A DNA stretch of 64,000 nucleotides, from assembly GCA_020249775.1 (NCBI GenBank), contig JADCFA010000018.1, positions 173,103 to 237,102 of the forward strand, read 5' to 3'. Under the pieces are notes generated by a model. The model had not been told where the DNA came from, did no database searches, and was given only the letters and a program-made list of their open reading frames with translations. This DNA comes from Roseomonas sp. GTDB lineage: Bacteria; Pseudomonadota; Alphaproteobacteria; Acetobacterales; Acetobacteraceae. The translations under genes were made by a program, and so were the position numbers. Below, piece after piece: positions 53,554 through 62,380 of the stretch. Positions within the stretch are counted from its first letter, which is position 1. Each line of letters begins with the position of its first letter.

Positions 53554-53571
53554 CGCCGCGCTAGCGCGGCG
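53554..53571. repeat. 18-bp perfect GC palindrome
   Basis: CGCCGCGCTAGCGCGGCG is fully self-complementary and sits between divergent starts of the racemase gene (86 bp away) and the DUF983 gene (16 bp away). It could be an operator for either gene, or a hairpin that hides the DUF983 ribosome-binding site. Confidence 0.5.
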
Positions 53572-53586
53572 TTGATTGGAACAAGA

Positions 53587-54021
53587 ATGCGTTGGGAACC
53601 AGATCGCACGCCGCCTGCCTTGCCCTATCAGCCGCCGACTGCGCGCGATGGCTTGGTGCGCGGGCTGCAGGGGCTTTGCCCGGTTTGCGGCAAGGGCCGG
53701 CTTTTCGCGGGCTATCTGCGCGTGGCGGAGGCTTGCGATAGCTGTGGCGCCCCCACCGGGCGGCTGCGCGCCGATGATGCGCCGCCTTATTTCACCATTC
53801 TCATCACCGGCCATGTGCTGTTGCCGGGCGTCCTGTGGATCGAAAAAGCCTATATGCCGCCGATCTGGCTGCATATGGTGATCTGGCTACCGCTGTTCAC
53901 CGTTATTTGCACGCTGCTGCTCCGCCCCATCAAGGGGGCCGTGATTGGCTGGATGATGCGCCTTGGCATGACTGGGGATGAAGGCGGCGTTGTGCTGCGG
54001 GGTGGCAAGCCAGATGCCTGA
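53587..54021 (+). CDS. DUF983 family membrane protein
   Basis: A 144-residue protein. The zinc-ribbon-like N-terminal part GLCPVCGKGRLFAGYLRVAEACDSCGAP has two CxxC pairs. Two membrane helices (PPYFTILITGHVLLPGVLW; MVIWLPLFTVICTLLLRP) and a short tail follow. This is the DUF983 layout; some members sit in cytochrome oxidase loci, but none is nearby here. It overlaps the UPF0262 gene by 8 bp. Confidence 0.88.
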   Translation: MRWEPDRTPPALPYQPPTARDGLVRGLQGLCPVCGKGRLFAGYLRVAEACDSCGAPTGRLRADDAPPYFTILITGHVLLPGVLWIEKAYMPPIWLHMVIWLPLFTVICTLLLRPIKGAVIGWMMRLGMTGDEGGVVLRGGKPDA

Positions 54022-54484
54022 ACAGCGCCTGATCCGCGTTGAATTGCCCGAAGAAGCGCCCGCCCCTTCCGCCTATGCGGAAGCGGACCGGCGCCAGGCG
54101 ATTGCGGATCTGCTGCACCACAACCGCTTCGACCCTGATGGCCTGCCGCGCGGGCCCTATGTGCTCGGGCTTGCGGTGCGCGAAGGCCGGCTGGTGTTTG
54201 ACATCCGCAATGCGGATGGCGCGACGCTCCATGTTCTGGCGCTGGCCCTTGGCCCCTTCCGGCGCCTGATCAAGGACTACCATATGGTTGTCGAGGCGCA
54301 TGAACAGGCGGTCGCGCAAAGCGGGCCGGAAAGCCGTGTGCAGGCCATAGATATGGGCCGGCGCGGCCTGCATAATGAAGGTGCGGAATTGCTCCGTGCG
54401 CGGCTGGCGGGGCGTGTTTCGCTTGATTTCGATACGGCTCGGCAATTATTCACGCTACTTTGCGCGCTGCACCAAAGAATCTAG
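54014..54484 (+). CDS. UPF0262 family protein
   Basis: A 156-residue conserved alphaproteobacterial protein of unknown function. Recognisable blocks are RRQAIADLLHHNRFDP, GPYVLGLAVREGRLVFDIRN and LGPFRRLIKDYHMVVEAHEQAVAQSGPESRVQAIDMGRRGLHNEGAELLRARLAG. Its stop codon TAG (54482-54484) is the first three bases of a dispersed repeat, so the last codons were set by where the repeat lies. Confidence 0.87.
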   Translation: MPEQRLIRVELPEEAPAPSAYAEADRRQAIADLLHHNRFDPDGLPRGPYVLGLAVREGRLVFDIRNADGATLHVLALALGPFRRLIKDYHMVVEAHEQAVAQSGPESRVQAIDMGRRGLHNEGAELLRARLAGRVSLDFDTARQLFTLLCALHQRI

Positions 54485-54586
54485 AGCAGATCACGTTCAG
54501 ATGGAATCATCTGAACGTATGAAGATGCTCGAAAAACAAAAATTTAGAGCGGGTTGCGTGAACCCATGTGAACGCAACATGCTCTA
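54482..54586 (+). repeat. Dispersed two-hairpin repeat, copy 2
   Basis: Same layout as copy 1: TAGAGCAGAT, hairpin A (ACGTTCAGATG-GAAT-CATCTGAACGT), GATGCTCGAAAAACAAAAATT, hairpin B (TAGAGCGGGTTGCG ... CGCAACATGCTCTA). Its left TAG is the stop of UPF0262 and its right CTA is the TAG stop of the epimerase gene on the other strand. The convergent gap is the repeat and nothing else. On the minus strand hairpin B is followed by AAATTTTTGTTTTTC, a good terminator tract. Confidence 0.88.
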
Positions 54587-55486
54587 AAGGCGCAGTTGAA
54601 GGCCGCGCAATTCGGCCGCCAGAGAAACCGGTGCGCTGAAGCCCACTTCGCGCCGAAGCCGGCCGGTATGCGCGACCATATAGGCGGGCTCATTCGGCCG
54701 ATCAGCCAGCGCGCCCAGCCTGAGCAGATAAGGCCGCCCCGCGATTTCGGCGATCAGCCGCGCCATGGCGGCAATGCTGATTGGCGCGCCAGAGGCGATA
54801 TTCACGGGCCCTTCCACATTGCTGGTCGCAAGCGCCGCAAGCGCCGCGGCGCAACGCTGCGTGCTGATGAAATCGCGCACCGGGCGGCCAGAGGCGCATC
54901 GCGCTTCGCGGCCTTCACGCAGCGCGATCATGATGGAAGGCACCAGCCGCGCGGGGTTCTCGCCCGGGCCGAACAAATGAAACAGCCGCGCCCAGGCAAA
55001 GCCAAAGCGCGCTCGGGCTGCCGCCATTTCGGCCAAGCGCTGCGCGAGCGCTGCCTTGGCTTCGCCATAGGGGGTGGCGGGGGCGATCCGGCGCGTCTCA
55101 GGCCAGGGCAGCGCATCATCGCCTGCCTCGGTCGCGTATTCGGCGCAGGTGCCAAGGCCCACGAAGCGCCGCGTGCCGGCTTCCGCGGCGTAAGCCGCAA
55201 GCGCGGTGGAGGCTTCCAGCCAATCGGTATTCTCGGGCGCGGTCCAGAAGCGGCCATGCGCAACATACCAGGCGCTATGGATGATGATGGCAGGGCGGAT
55301 ATCCTTGACCAGTCGCTGCGCCTCATCCTCGCGCAGCAGATCAACGCCATGCGCGATGATGCCCTGATGTTCCGGCAGCGCGCTGCGCGCCGTGGCATGC
55401 ACTTCAAGCCCACGGGCCTGCAAAAGCGGGGGAATATGCTGGCCGATGAAGCCTGTCGCCCCCGTGACGAGAACGCGTTCAGCCAT
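54584..55486 (-). CDS. NAD-dependent epimerase/dehydratase family protein
   Basis: A 300-residue extended SDR enzyme. The NAD site is VLVTGATGFIGQHIPPLL (residues 5-22) and the active-site Tyr-Lys is in TPYGEAKAALA, with FVGLGTCAEY upstream. ARLFHLFGPGENPARLVPSI and a C-terminal nucleotide-sugar region fit an NDP-sugar epimerase/dehydratase. The ATG at 55486 overlaps the rfbC end by 8 bp, so it is the last gene of a three-gene sugar operon. Product unknown; its stop codon lies in a repeat. Confidence 0.9.
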   Translation of the reverse strand: MAERVLVTGATGFIGQHIPPLLQARGLEVHATARSALPEHQGIIAHGVDLLREDEAQRLVKDIRPAIIIHSAWYVAHGRFWTAPENTDWLEASTALAAYAAEAGTRRFVGLGTCAEYATEAGDDALPWPETRRIAPATPYGEAKAALAQRLAEMAAARARFGFAWARLFHLFGPGENPARLVPSIMIALREGREARCASGRPVRDFISTQRCAAALAALATSNVEGPVNIASGAPISIAAMARLIAEIAGRPYLLRLGALADRPNEPAYMVAHTGRLRREVGFSAPVSLAAELRGLQLRL

Positions 55487-56009
55487 GGAACAGCGGCCAG
55501 GCATTGTCGCGTTCGGAAATCACCTTGGGTTCGGCGGGCCAGGCGATGCCGAAGGCGGGATCATTCCAGCGCACGCCGCGCGCAAGTGCCGGCGCATAGG
55601 GCGTGTCAATCAGATATTCCACTACGGCATCATCCGTGAGGCTGAGAAAGCCATGCGCGATGCCACGCGGCACAAACACCGCATTGGCCGCCTTGCTGTC
55701 GAGCGTAACGGCAACATGGCGCAAATAGCTCGGCTGATCGGCGCGCAAATCCAACAGCACATCATAAACCGCGCCGCGCACGCAGCGAATAAGTTTCTGT
55801 TCTTCGGCCGGCGCGATCTGGAAATGCATGCCGCGCAAGGTATGCTTCAGCGTGTTCTCCGAAAGGCTTGCCTGGATCGGCGTGAAATCAATACCCGCTG
55901 CGGCGAAGCTTTCCCGGCACCAGCTTCGCATGAAGGCGCCGCGCGCATCCCGCGCGGGGCTCGCTTCAATGCGGGACAATCCCACGATATCGGTCGCGTG
56001 GAAAATCAC
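55479..56009 (-). CDS. rfbC: dTDP-4-dehydrorhamnose 3,5-epimerase family protein
   Basis: A 176-residue cupin-fold epimerase. Landmarks are ARDARGAFMRSWCRESFA, SLSENTLKHTLRGMHFQ (the conserved catalytic His region near residue 61), KLIRCVRGAVYDVLLDLR and VFVPRGIAHGFLSLTDDAVVEYL. It may make a deoxyhexose other than rhamnose, since rfbA, B and D are absent here. It overlaps its neighbours by 4 and 8 bp. Confidence 0.88.
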   Translation of the reverse strand: MIFHATDIVGLSRIEASPARDARGAFMRSWCRESFAAAGIDFTPIQASLSENTLKHTLRGMHFQIAPAEEQKLIRCVRGAVYDVLLDLRADQPSYLRHVAVTLDSKAANAVFVPRGIAHGFLSLTDDAVVEYLIDTPYAPALARGVRWNDPAFGIAWPAEPKVISERDNAWPLFHG

Positions 56010-58405
56010 AACGCGCAGACCTCGGCCGCCTTGTCATAGAAAGCCTTGCCAAAGCGCACCGGCTGGCCAAGCGGCATGGCGCGGATCATATCGCGCAACC
56101 CATGGCGGAGTACGCGCCGGCGCGGCGCATCAGCGGCCAATTCAGCGGCCTTTTCGATGTAATCTTCAACGCTGAAGACGGCGAGGTCGCCAATGCCGGC
56201 ATTGGACAGGTTGGAATAGGAAAGCCGCTCAGCAAACCCAGCCCCCACCAGGGAAACACAGGGCACGCCCATCCAAATGCTTTCGCAGGTGGTGGTGCCG
56301 CCCACATGCGGCAGCGTATCGAGCGAGATATCCATCTTGTTGTAATGCGGCAAATGCTTGCCGCGAATGCCGACAAATTCGATCCGCGCCGGGTCAACAT
56401 TGCGCGCGGCAAAAGCGGCGCGGGTGTTTTCCAGAAAGGAAGGCCCACCCGCTTCGGGGCGGACAAACAGAAAGCGCGAATTGGGCACACGCCGCAGCAC
56501 TGCCGCCCAGGTATCAATGCAAAGCGTTGTATATTTATAGGGATTATTGGCGGTGCCGAAGGTGACATAGCCGCGGCGATCGTCCGGGATTTCCAGATCA
56601 ATCGGCACTTCGTAAAAGCCAAGCCGCCCGCCAATGGTGACCCAGGTTTCCGGTAATTCGAAGGGCTTTTCAATCAAAAGCCGCGAGTCTTCCGGTTTGA
56701 TATAGGGGTCAACCAGGATGTAATCTATCGTCTCAAGCCCTGCCGAATGCGGGTAGCCGAGCCAACTGCCGCCAAGCCGCGCCGGGCGATAGGCCATGAC
56801 TTCCAGCTTGTTCATGGCGGTGCTGCCGCCCAATTCAAACAGCAGGTCCAGATTATCCTTGGCGATATCAGCCGCCACCTGATCATCAGGACGATGCGGC
56901 CACCAGCGGAAATTCGTGGATTTCTCCAACTCCGCCTGAATGACATCCCGCTCTCCCTCATAGAAGGAATAGCAGAACACTTCGAAGCGGTCGCGATCGA
57001 AATCCTCAAGCAAAGGCATGCAGAAATAGGTGACCGGGTGATTGCGCAAATCGCTTGACAGGAAGCCAATGCGCCATTTGCGCGGCATGTGCAGCGCGGG
57101 TGCCGGCGGCAAGGGCTTGATGCGCCGCTGTACATTGCGCCCCCAATTGCGGTGCCATTCCACAATCGCGATGCGTTCGTCCAGGCTATGCACCTGGCCC
57201 AATTCGTAATGCACGGAAGAATGGCGCCCTTCCGCCTGCCAAATCGGCAAAAGATCAGGAATGGCGCCGGTCGCTTCCAATTGCTCCAGATCCATCACGC
57301 GCTGGAACACGGTGCGCAATGAACGGGAATTGCGCGCGACCTTGTCCGGATGCCGACGCATGAAATCGAGCGAAAGGCGATAGCTTTCCTCCAAATGCGC
57401 CACTTCACTGTCGTAGCGGCTGCGGGAGAGGCTTTCGATATAGGCGGATTGAATTTCAGCCGCATCCGGGTTCGCTTCATGCGCGCGCTTCAGCGCTTCA
57501 TTCGCCAAGCGCCTGTCGCCATCGCCCGCCATGCGGGACAGGAACAGATTGGCCTGCCGCTCCCCCGGATCTTCGGCCAGGATGCCATCAATCACGGCGC
57601 GCGCTTCATCGCGCCGGCCAAGGCGCAGCAACATGCGCGCATGCATCACATCAAGCGAACGATCACCGACATGAAATTTGCGCGCGCGCGCCACCACCGG
57701 CACCGCGCCCGCAATATCACCAAGGTCAATCAGCAACCCCATCAGGTCATTGAGCGTATTGCGGTCCTTGGGCTGGAATTCGAAGGCTTTTTCAAAACTC
57801 GCCCGCGCGCCCGGCATGTCACCAGAAACACGTTGCACGCGCCCAAGCAGGCGCCACAATTCGCCATTGCGCGGATCAAGCCGCACACCTTCCTGGAAGG
57901 CTTCCACCGCCGCGGCGAAATTGCCGCGCGCTTCTTCGACATTGCCGAGATTTTGCCAGGGAGAGGCGCTTTTGGGGTCAAGCCGTTGGGCGTTTTTCAA
58001 CATCGCCGCCGCTTCATCAAAGCGCGCGGCGCGCTTCAGCATCACGCCCAAAAGATTGGTCAAGGCAAAATCCTTGGGCTTGCGCGCCTGGACGGGCGCG
58101 ACAAGCTCGGCCGCTTCCTTGTGCCGGCCAAGGGTTGAAAGCGCGATGGCATAGGGGGTGCAGATTGGACCGACAGGTGCGCCCAGCGCCACGGCCTTGG
58201 CGAAAGCCTCCACCGCCTCCTTTGGGCGGGCGCTATTGGCCAGGATGCCGGCCAATTGCTGCCAGGCGGCCTTGTCTTCGGGCTTGGCGGCCAAGCGGGC
58301 GCGCAAATCCTGCTCAAGCCGGGCCAGATCGGCGGGCTTGGCGGGTTTGGCCCCGGCCGCAGCGACGGGCCGGGGGGTCTTGGCTGGGCGATTCGGTTTG
58401 CGCAT
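56006..58405 (-). CDS. TPR-containing O-linked N-acetylglucosamine transferase-like protein
   Basis: A 799-residue protein. The Lys/Pro-rich first 30 residues are followed by about ten TPR-like helical repeats to roughly residue 330 (for example SASPWQNLGNVEEARGNFAAAVEAFQEG). The C-terminal glycosyltransferase half of the SPINDLY/OGT type shows RIGFLSSDLRNHPVTYFCMPLLEDFDR, LFELGGSTAMNKLEVMAYRPARLGGSWLGYPHSAG and DTLPHVGGTTTCESIWMGVPCVSLVG. It probably O-glycosylates proteins with a sugar made by the two overlapping downstream enzymes; flagellin is a possible target. The ATG at 58405 is likely; 58465 is possible. Confidence 0.87.
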   Translation of the reverse strand: MRKPNRPAKTPRPVAAAGAKPAKPADLARLEQDLRARLAAKPEDKAAWQQLAGILANSARPKEAVEAFAKAVALGAPVGPICTPYAIALSTLGRHKEAAELVAPVQARKPKDFALTNLLGVMLKRAARFDEAAAMLKNAQRLDPKSASPWQNLGNVEEARGNFAAAVEAFQEGVRLDPRNGELWRLLGRVQRVSGDMPGARASFEKAFEFQPKDRNTLNDLMGLLIDLGDIAGAVPVVARARKFHVGDRSLDVMHARMLLRLGRRDEARAVIDGILAEDPGERQANLFLSRMAGDGDRRLANEALKRAHEANPDAAEIQSAYIESLSRSRYDSEVAHLEESYRLSLDFMRRHPDKVARNSRSLRTVFQRVMDLEQLEATGAIPDLLPIWQAEGRHSSVHYELGQVHSLDERIAIVEWHRNWGRNVQRRIKPLPPAPALHMPRKWRIGFLSSDLRNHPVTYFCMPLLEDFDRDRFEVFCYSFYEGERDVIQAELEKSTNFRWWPHRPDDQVAADIAKDNLDLLFELGGSTAMNKLEVMAYRPARLGGSWLGYPHSAGLETIDYILVDPYIKPEDSRLLIEKPFELPETWVTIGGRLGFYEVPIDLEIPDDRRGYVTFGTANNPYKYTTLCIDTWAAVLRRVPNSRFLFVRPEAGGPSFLENTRAAFAARNVDPARIEFVGIRGKHLPHYNKMDISLDTLPHVGGTTTCESIWMGVPCVSLVGAGFAERLSYSNLSNAGIGDLAVFSVEDYIEKAAELAADAPRRRVLRHGLRDMIRAMPLGQPVRFGKAFYDKAAEVCAL

Positions 58406-58511
58406 CAGGCGCCTTGCTTCCCTTGAATGAGCCCGATTGGGCTGATTTCGCTTATCACCCGCCACCCCCGTAAGACAAATCCGGCGCCTTTTTGGCGACT
58501 CGACGCCCGCG

Positions 58512-58540
58512 TTGTTTCCCGGCGCGCGCCCCGGTATGTT
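58512..58540 (+). promoter_or_regulatory. Candidate parE promoter
   Basis: TTGTTT (58512-58517) and TATGTT (58535-58540) are separated by 17 bp, a good sigma-70-type arrangement, 24 bp before the parE ATG. The downstream TGTTCGGCGCGAAT (58537-58550) recurs at 62382-62395 beside the LexA box. Confidence 0.5.
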
Positions 58541-58563
58541 CGGCGCGAATCAGGGAACAAGAC

Positions 58564-60546
58564 ATGAATGATCTTTTCGGTCGCGGCGGCCCTCGAAAGG
58601 GGGGGGCTGGGCAGCAGGATGGCTATTCCGCCAAGGATATCGAAGTGCTGGAGGGGTTGGAGCCCGTCCGCCGTCGCCCCGGCATGTATATCGGCGGCAC
58701 GGATGAAAACGCACTGCATCATTTGGCATCTGAGATCATTGACAATGCCATGGATGAGGCGGTGGCCGGCCATGCCGACCGCATCGAGGTAACGCTTGAG
58801 GCGGATAATTGGCTGACGGTGCGCGATAATGGCCGTGGCATCCCAGTGGACCCGCACCCGAAATTCCCGAAGCTCAGCGCGCTGGAGGTGATCCTGACCA
58901 CGCTGCATTCGGGCGGCAAATTCTCCGGCAAGGCCTATGACACATCCGGCGGCTTGCATGGTGTTGGTTCTTCGGTGGTGAACGCCTTGTCGGAGCGGAT
59001 GGAGGTTGAGGTCGCGCGTGACCGCATGCTGTTCACCCAGGTCTATTCACGCGGCAAGGCAATTACGAAGCTCAAGGATGCGGGTGCGGTGCAGAACCGC
59101 CGCGGCACCACCATTCGCTTCAAGCCGGATCCGGAGATTTTCGGGAAGCACAGTTTTCGCCCCGAACGGCTTTATCGCTTTTGCCGATCCAAGGCGTATC
59201 TCTATCGCGGCGTGGAAATCCGCTGGGCTTGCGATCCCGCGCTGATCAAGGATGAAACGCCCGCACAAGCCGTGCTGCATTTCCCGGGTGGCTTGGCTGA
59301 TTTTCTGGCCGCCGCGTTGGAAGGCCGCCCGACTGTGGTGCCCGCCGCCTGGTCTGGCGAGGCGGAATTCCCCGAAAGCGCGGGGCGGGTTGAATGGGCG
59401 GCAAGTTGGGTTGAACGCGGCGATGGTTTTCTCAATACCTACGCCAATACCATCCCAACGCCGCAAGGCGGCACGCATGAAGCGGGCTTTCGTAGCGCGC
59501 TGGTGAAGGGCCTGCGCGCCTATGGTGAGCTCAAGAAGGAAAAGCGCGCCGCCAATGTGACGGCCGAGGATTTGCTCGGGCCCATCGCAGGGATGCTTTC
59601 GGTCTTTATTCGCGAACCACAATTCCAGGGCCAGACCAAGGATCGGTTGACCAGCCCGGAAGCGGCGCGGCTTGTGGAAGCGGCGCTGCGGGATCATTTC
59701 GATCATTGGCTGACGGGTGATCCGGCAACCGCCGATAATCTCCTCGCCTTCGCGATTGAGCGCGCTGAGGAAAGGCTGCGCCGCCGTGCCGAGAAAGACA
59801 CCCCGCGCAAGAGCGCAACGCGCAAGCTGCGCCTGCCCGGCAAGCTTTCCGATTGCGCGCGCGAAAGCGCCGATGGCACGGAGCTTTTCCTGGTGGAAGG
59901 CGATTCCGCCGGCGGTTCCGCGAAACAGGCGCGGGATCGTGAAACCCAGGCCGTATTGCCGCTGCGCGGCAAAATCCTGAATGTCGCCAGCGCCAGCGTG
60001 GAAAAGCTCAGGCAAAATCAGGAATTGAAGGATCTGATAGAAGCGCTGGGTTGTGGCGTGGGTGATCGGTTTGACATCGCTAAGCTGCGCTATGGGCGCA
60101 TTGTCATCATGACCGATGCGGATGTGGATGGCGCGCATATCGCGGCCCTGCTGCTCACTTTCTTCTATCGCGAATTGCCCGAATTGGTGCGCCAGGGCCG
60201 TGTGTTCCTGGCGCAGCCGCCGCTTTATCGCCTGCAAGCGGGCGGTGTTTCGGTTTACGCGATGGATGATATGGACCGCGAACGCGTGCTGAAGGCGCGC
60301 TTCAAATCCAATCAAAAAGTGGAAGTCAGCCGCTTCAAGGGGCTTGGCGAAATGCCGCCTGCGGCGCTCAAGGAAACCACCATGGACCCGAAGAAGCGCA
60401 CACTGCTTCGCGTTATGCTCGCCCCTGAAGATCGGTCTTTCACCAGTGAAAGGGTGGAAGAATTGATGGGCCGCCGACCGGAATTGCGCTTCCGTTTCAT
60501 TCAGGAAAATGCCGGGCGCATCGCCGCCGAAGCCCTGGATGCTTGA
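58564..60546 (+). CDS. parE: DNA topoisomerase IV subunit B
   Basis: ATPase subunit of the decatenating topoisomerase. The 660-residue protein has the GHKL ATP site (EIIDNAMDEAVAGHADRI, VRDNGRGIP, TSGGLHGVGSSVVNALS) and the TOPRIM domain (LFLVEGDSAGGSAKQARD, DADVDGAHIAALLLTFFYR). QGQTKDRLTSPEAA and the length favour ParE over GyrB. The ATG at 58564 follows AGGGAAC. parC is not in the window. Confidence 0.95.
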   Translation: MNDLFGRGGPRKGGAGQQDGYSAKDIEVLEGLEPVRRRPGMYIGGTDENALHHLASEIIDNAMDEAVAGHADRIEVTLEADNWLTVRDNGRGIPVDPHPKFPKLSALEVILTTLHSGGKFSGKAYDTSGGLHGVGSSVVNALSERMEVEVARDRMLFTQVYSRGKAITKLKDAGAVQNRRGTTIRFKPDPEIFGKHSFRPERLYRFCRSKAYLYRGVEIRWACDPALIKDETPAQAVLHFPGGLADFLAAALEGRPTVVPAAWSGEAEFPESAGRVEWAASWVERGDGFLNTYANTIPTPQGGTHEAGFRSALVKGLRAYGELKKEKRAANVTAEDLLGPIAGMLSVFIREPQFQGQTKDRLTSPEAARLVEAALRDHFDHWLTGDPATADNLLAFAIERAEERLRRRAEKDTPRKSATRKLRLPGKLSDCARESADGTELFLVEGDSAGGSAKQARDRETQAVLPLRGKILNVASASVEKLRQNQELKDLIEALGCGVGDRFDIAKLRYGRIVIMTDADVDGAHIAALLLTFFYRELPELVRQGRVFLAQPPLYRLQAGGVSVYAMDDMDRERVLKARFKSNQKVEVSRFKGLGEMPPAALKETTMDPKKRTLLRVMLAPEDRSFTSERVEELMGRRPELRFRFIQENAGRIAAEALDA

Positions 60547-60552
60547 GGCGTT

Positions 60553-62295
60553 TTACCCCGCAAAAGCCTGGGTGCGCACCAGCCGGGCGTAGAGACCATC
60601 GGCTTCCATCAATTCCTGATGCCTGCCCTGTTCCACTGCGCGGCCGGCTTCCATCACCACAATCCGATCCGCATCGCGCACGGTTGCCAGGCGATGGGCG
60701 ATCACCAACGTGGTGCGGCCCTGGCGCAGCCGTGCGAGCGCTTCCTGCACCAGCGCCTCATTTTCGGCATCAAGCGCGCTCGTTGCCTCATCCAGCAGCA
60801 ACACGCGCGGATCACGCAGCAGCGCGCGCGCCAAGGCCAGGCGCTGGCGCTGGCCTCCCGATAGCCGATTGCCGCCGGGGCCAAGTTCCGTTTGATACCC
60901 AGCCGGCAAGGTGTTGATGAAATCATGCGCTGCCGCTGCGCGGGCCGCAGCTTCAACCTCAGCGGCCGTCGCACCAGGCCGCCCGCAGGCGATATTGGCG
61001 TAGGCGGTATCCTCGAAAATCACCGCATCCTGCCCGACATAGGCAAGGGAATCGCGTAAGGTCTCAAGGCTCAGGTGGCGAATATCCACGCCATCCAGCA
61101 AAACCCGCCCTTCCGTCACATCATAAAGCCGCGGCAGGAGCGCGAGTGCCGTGGATTTTCCCGCGCCGGAGGGGCCAACAAGCGCCACCGTCTGGCCTGG
61201 TTCGGCTGTGAAACTCAGGCCAGAAAGTGCGGCATCCGGCACGCCTTCATAGCGGAAGCCCACCGCATCAAAGGCGATCCGCCCACCGCCTGCTGGCAAC
61301 GCCACCGGGCTGGAGGGGCTCGTGATCTGGCGCGGCGTGTCAATAATGCCAAAAACCCGCGCAAGGCCCGAAAGCCCTTCCTGCAAGGCCGCATTCAAGG
61401 ACCCGAGCGCGCGCACGGGCCGCGCGGCAATCAGCACGGCGGCGACAAAGCCGGTGAATTCGCCGATGGTGCCCTGCCCGCTGGCAACGCGATAGCCGAC
61501 CACGCCAAGCACGGCAGCGACTGCCAAGCCGCCCAGCACTTCCAGCATGGGATCAAGCGACGCACGCGTGCGTTGGATGCTGAAAATCGCCTCTCGCAGC
61601 CGGGTGAAAAGCGCATTGGCGCGCGCTTCCTCGGCCGCTTCCAGCCGGTAGCTTCGCACCACCCGCGCCGCGCCAAAACTTTCCGTGAGCCTGGTTGCGG
61701 CATCACCCACACGGTCCTGCATGCCGCCGGAGGCGCGGCGGATGCGCTTGCCAAGCTTCAGGATGGGCACCACGGCAATCGGGTAAAGCAGTGCCGCGAT
61801 CAAGGACATTTGCCAATCAAGCCAGAGCATGGACCCGATCAGGCCAATCAGCGTCAGCACATCGGCGATGGCATTGATGGATTTCTGCAGCGCTTCGCGG
61901 ATCAGCCCGGCATCGGTGGTAAAGCGCGCGGCGTGGCGCGCCGGCGCATCGCGCGCGACATTGGCAAGGTCCGCCCAAGTGAGCGCCTTGAACAAATCGC
62001 GCTGCAGGTTTTCCACCACGCGCAGCACCACGGATTGAATGGCCACCGCCTGCCCGAATTGCGCCAGCGCCTTCAAGGAAGTCACCAGAATGATCACGCC
62101 CGGGATCAGCCAGAGCACGCGCTGATCGCCCGCCGTGAACAGGTCAAAGGCCTGCTGAATGACAATGGGGTAAAGCGCGGTCGCGCCTGAGACGCCAAGC
62201 GTGCAGAGCAGCGCCAGCAGGATGCCCCTGCCATGCTGACGGAGGTAGGAACGCCAAAGCCGAAGCGTGAGCGCGCGGGTGGAGGTATCGGTCAT
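60553..62295 (-). CDS. MsbA-like ABC exporter (transmembrane plus ATPase)
   Basis: A 580-residue half-transporter fusion. The first 320 residues have six membrane helices (GILLALLCTLGVSGATALYPIVIQQAFDLF opening). The ATPase domain has Walker A VGPSGAGKSTALALL, Q-loop YVGQDAVIFEDT, signature LSGGQRQRLALARALL and Walker B LLLDEATSALD. It resembles lipid A/multidrug exporters of the MsbA/LmrA type. It is convergent with parE, 6 bp apart. A LexA-type box lies 71 bp upstream of its ATG. Confidence 0.92.
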   Translation of the reverse strand: MTDTSTRALTLRLWRSYLRQHGRGILLALLCTLGVSGATALYPIVIQQAFDLFTAGDQRVLWLIPGVIILVTSLKALAQFGQAVAIQSVVLRVVENLQRDLFKALTWADLANVARDAPARHAARFTTDAGLIREALQKSINAIADVLTLIGLIGSMLWLDWQMSLIAALLYPIAVVPILKLGKRIRRASGGMQDRVGDAATRLTESFGAARVVRSYRLEAAEEARANALFTRLREAIFSIQRTRASLDPMLEVLGGLAVAAVLGVVGYRVASGQGTIGEFTGFVAAVLIAARPVRALGSLNAALQEGLSGLARVFGIIDTPRQITSPSSPVALPAGGGRIAFDAVGFRYEGVPDAALSGLSFTAEPGQTVALVGPSGAGKSTALALLPRLYDVTEGRVLLDGVDIRHLSLETLRDSLAYVGQDAVIFEDTAYANIACGRPGATAAEVEAAARAAAAHDFINTLPAGYQTELGPGGNRLSGGQRQRLALARALLRDPRVLLLDEATSALDAENEALVQEALARLRQGRTTLVIAHRLATVRDADRIVVMEAGRAVEQGRHQELMEADGLYARLVRTQAFAG

Positions 62296-62365
62296 GATGC
62301 GCCGTTTATAGCCCCGGGCGGGCCGCTTGCCATAAGAGGCTTGCAAACCAGGGCGCTCGGGGTTA

Positions 62366-62380
62366 GTTCTTGTTATGTTC
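62366..62380. promoter_or_regulatory. LexA-type SOS box (GTTC-N7-GTTC)
   Basis: GTTCTTGTTATGTTC exactly fits the alphaproteobacterial LexA recognition pattern GTTC-N7-GTTC, including the T-rich spacer. It lies in the gap between the exporter start (71 bp away, minus strand) and a short plus-strand unit ending at a strong terminator at 62439-62471. Either could be SOS controlled. Confidence 0.6.
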
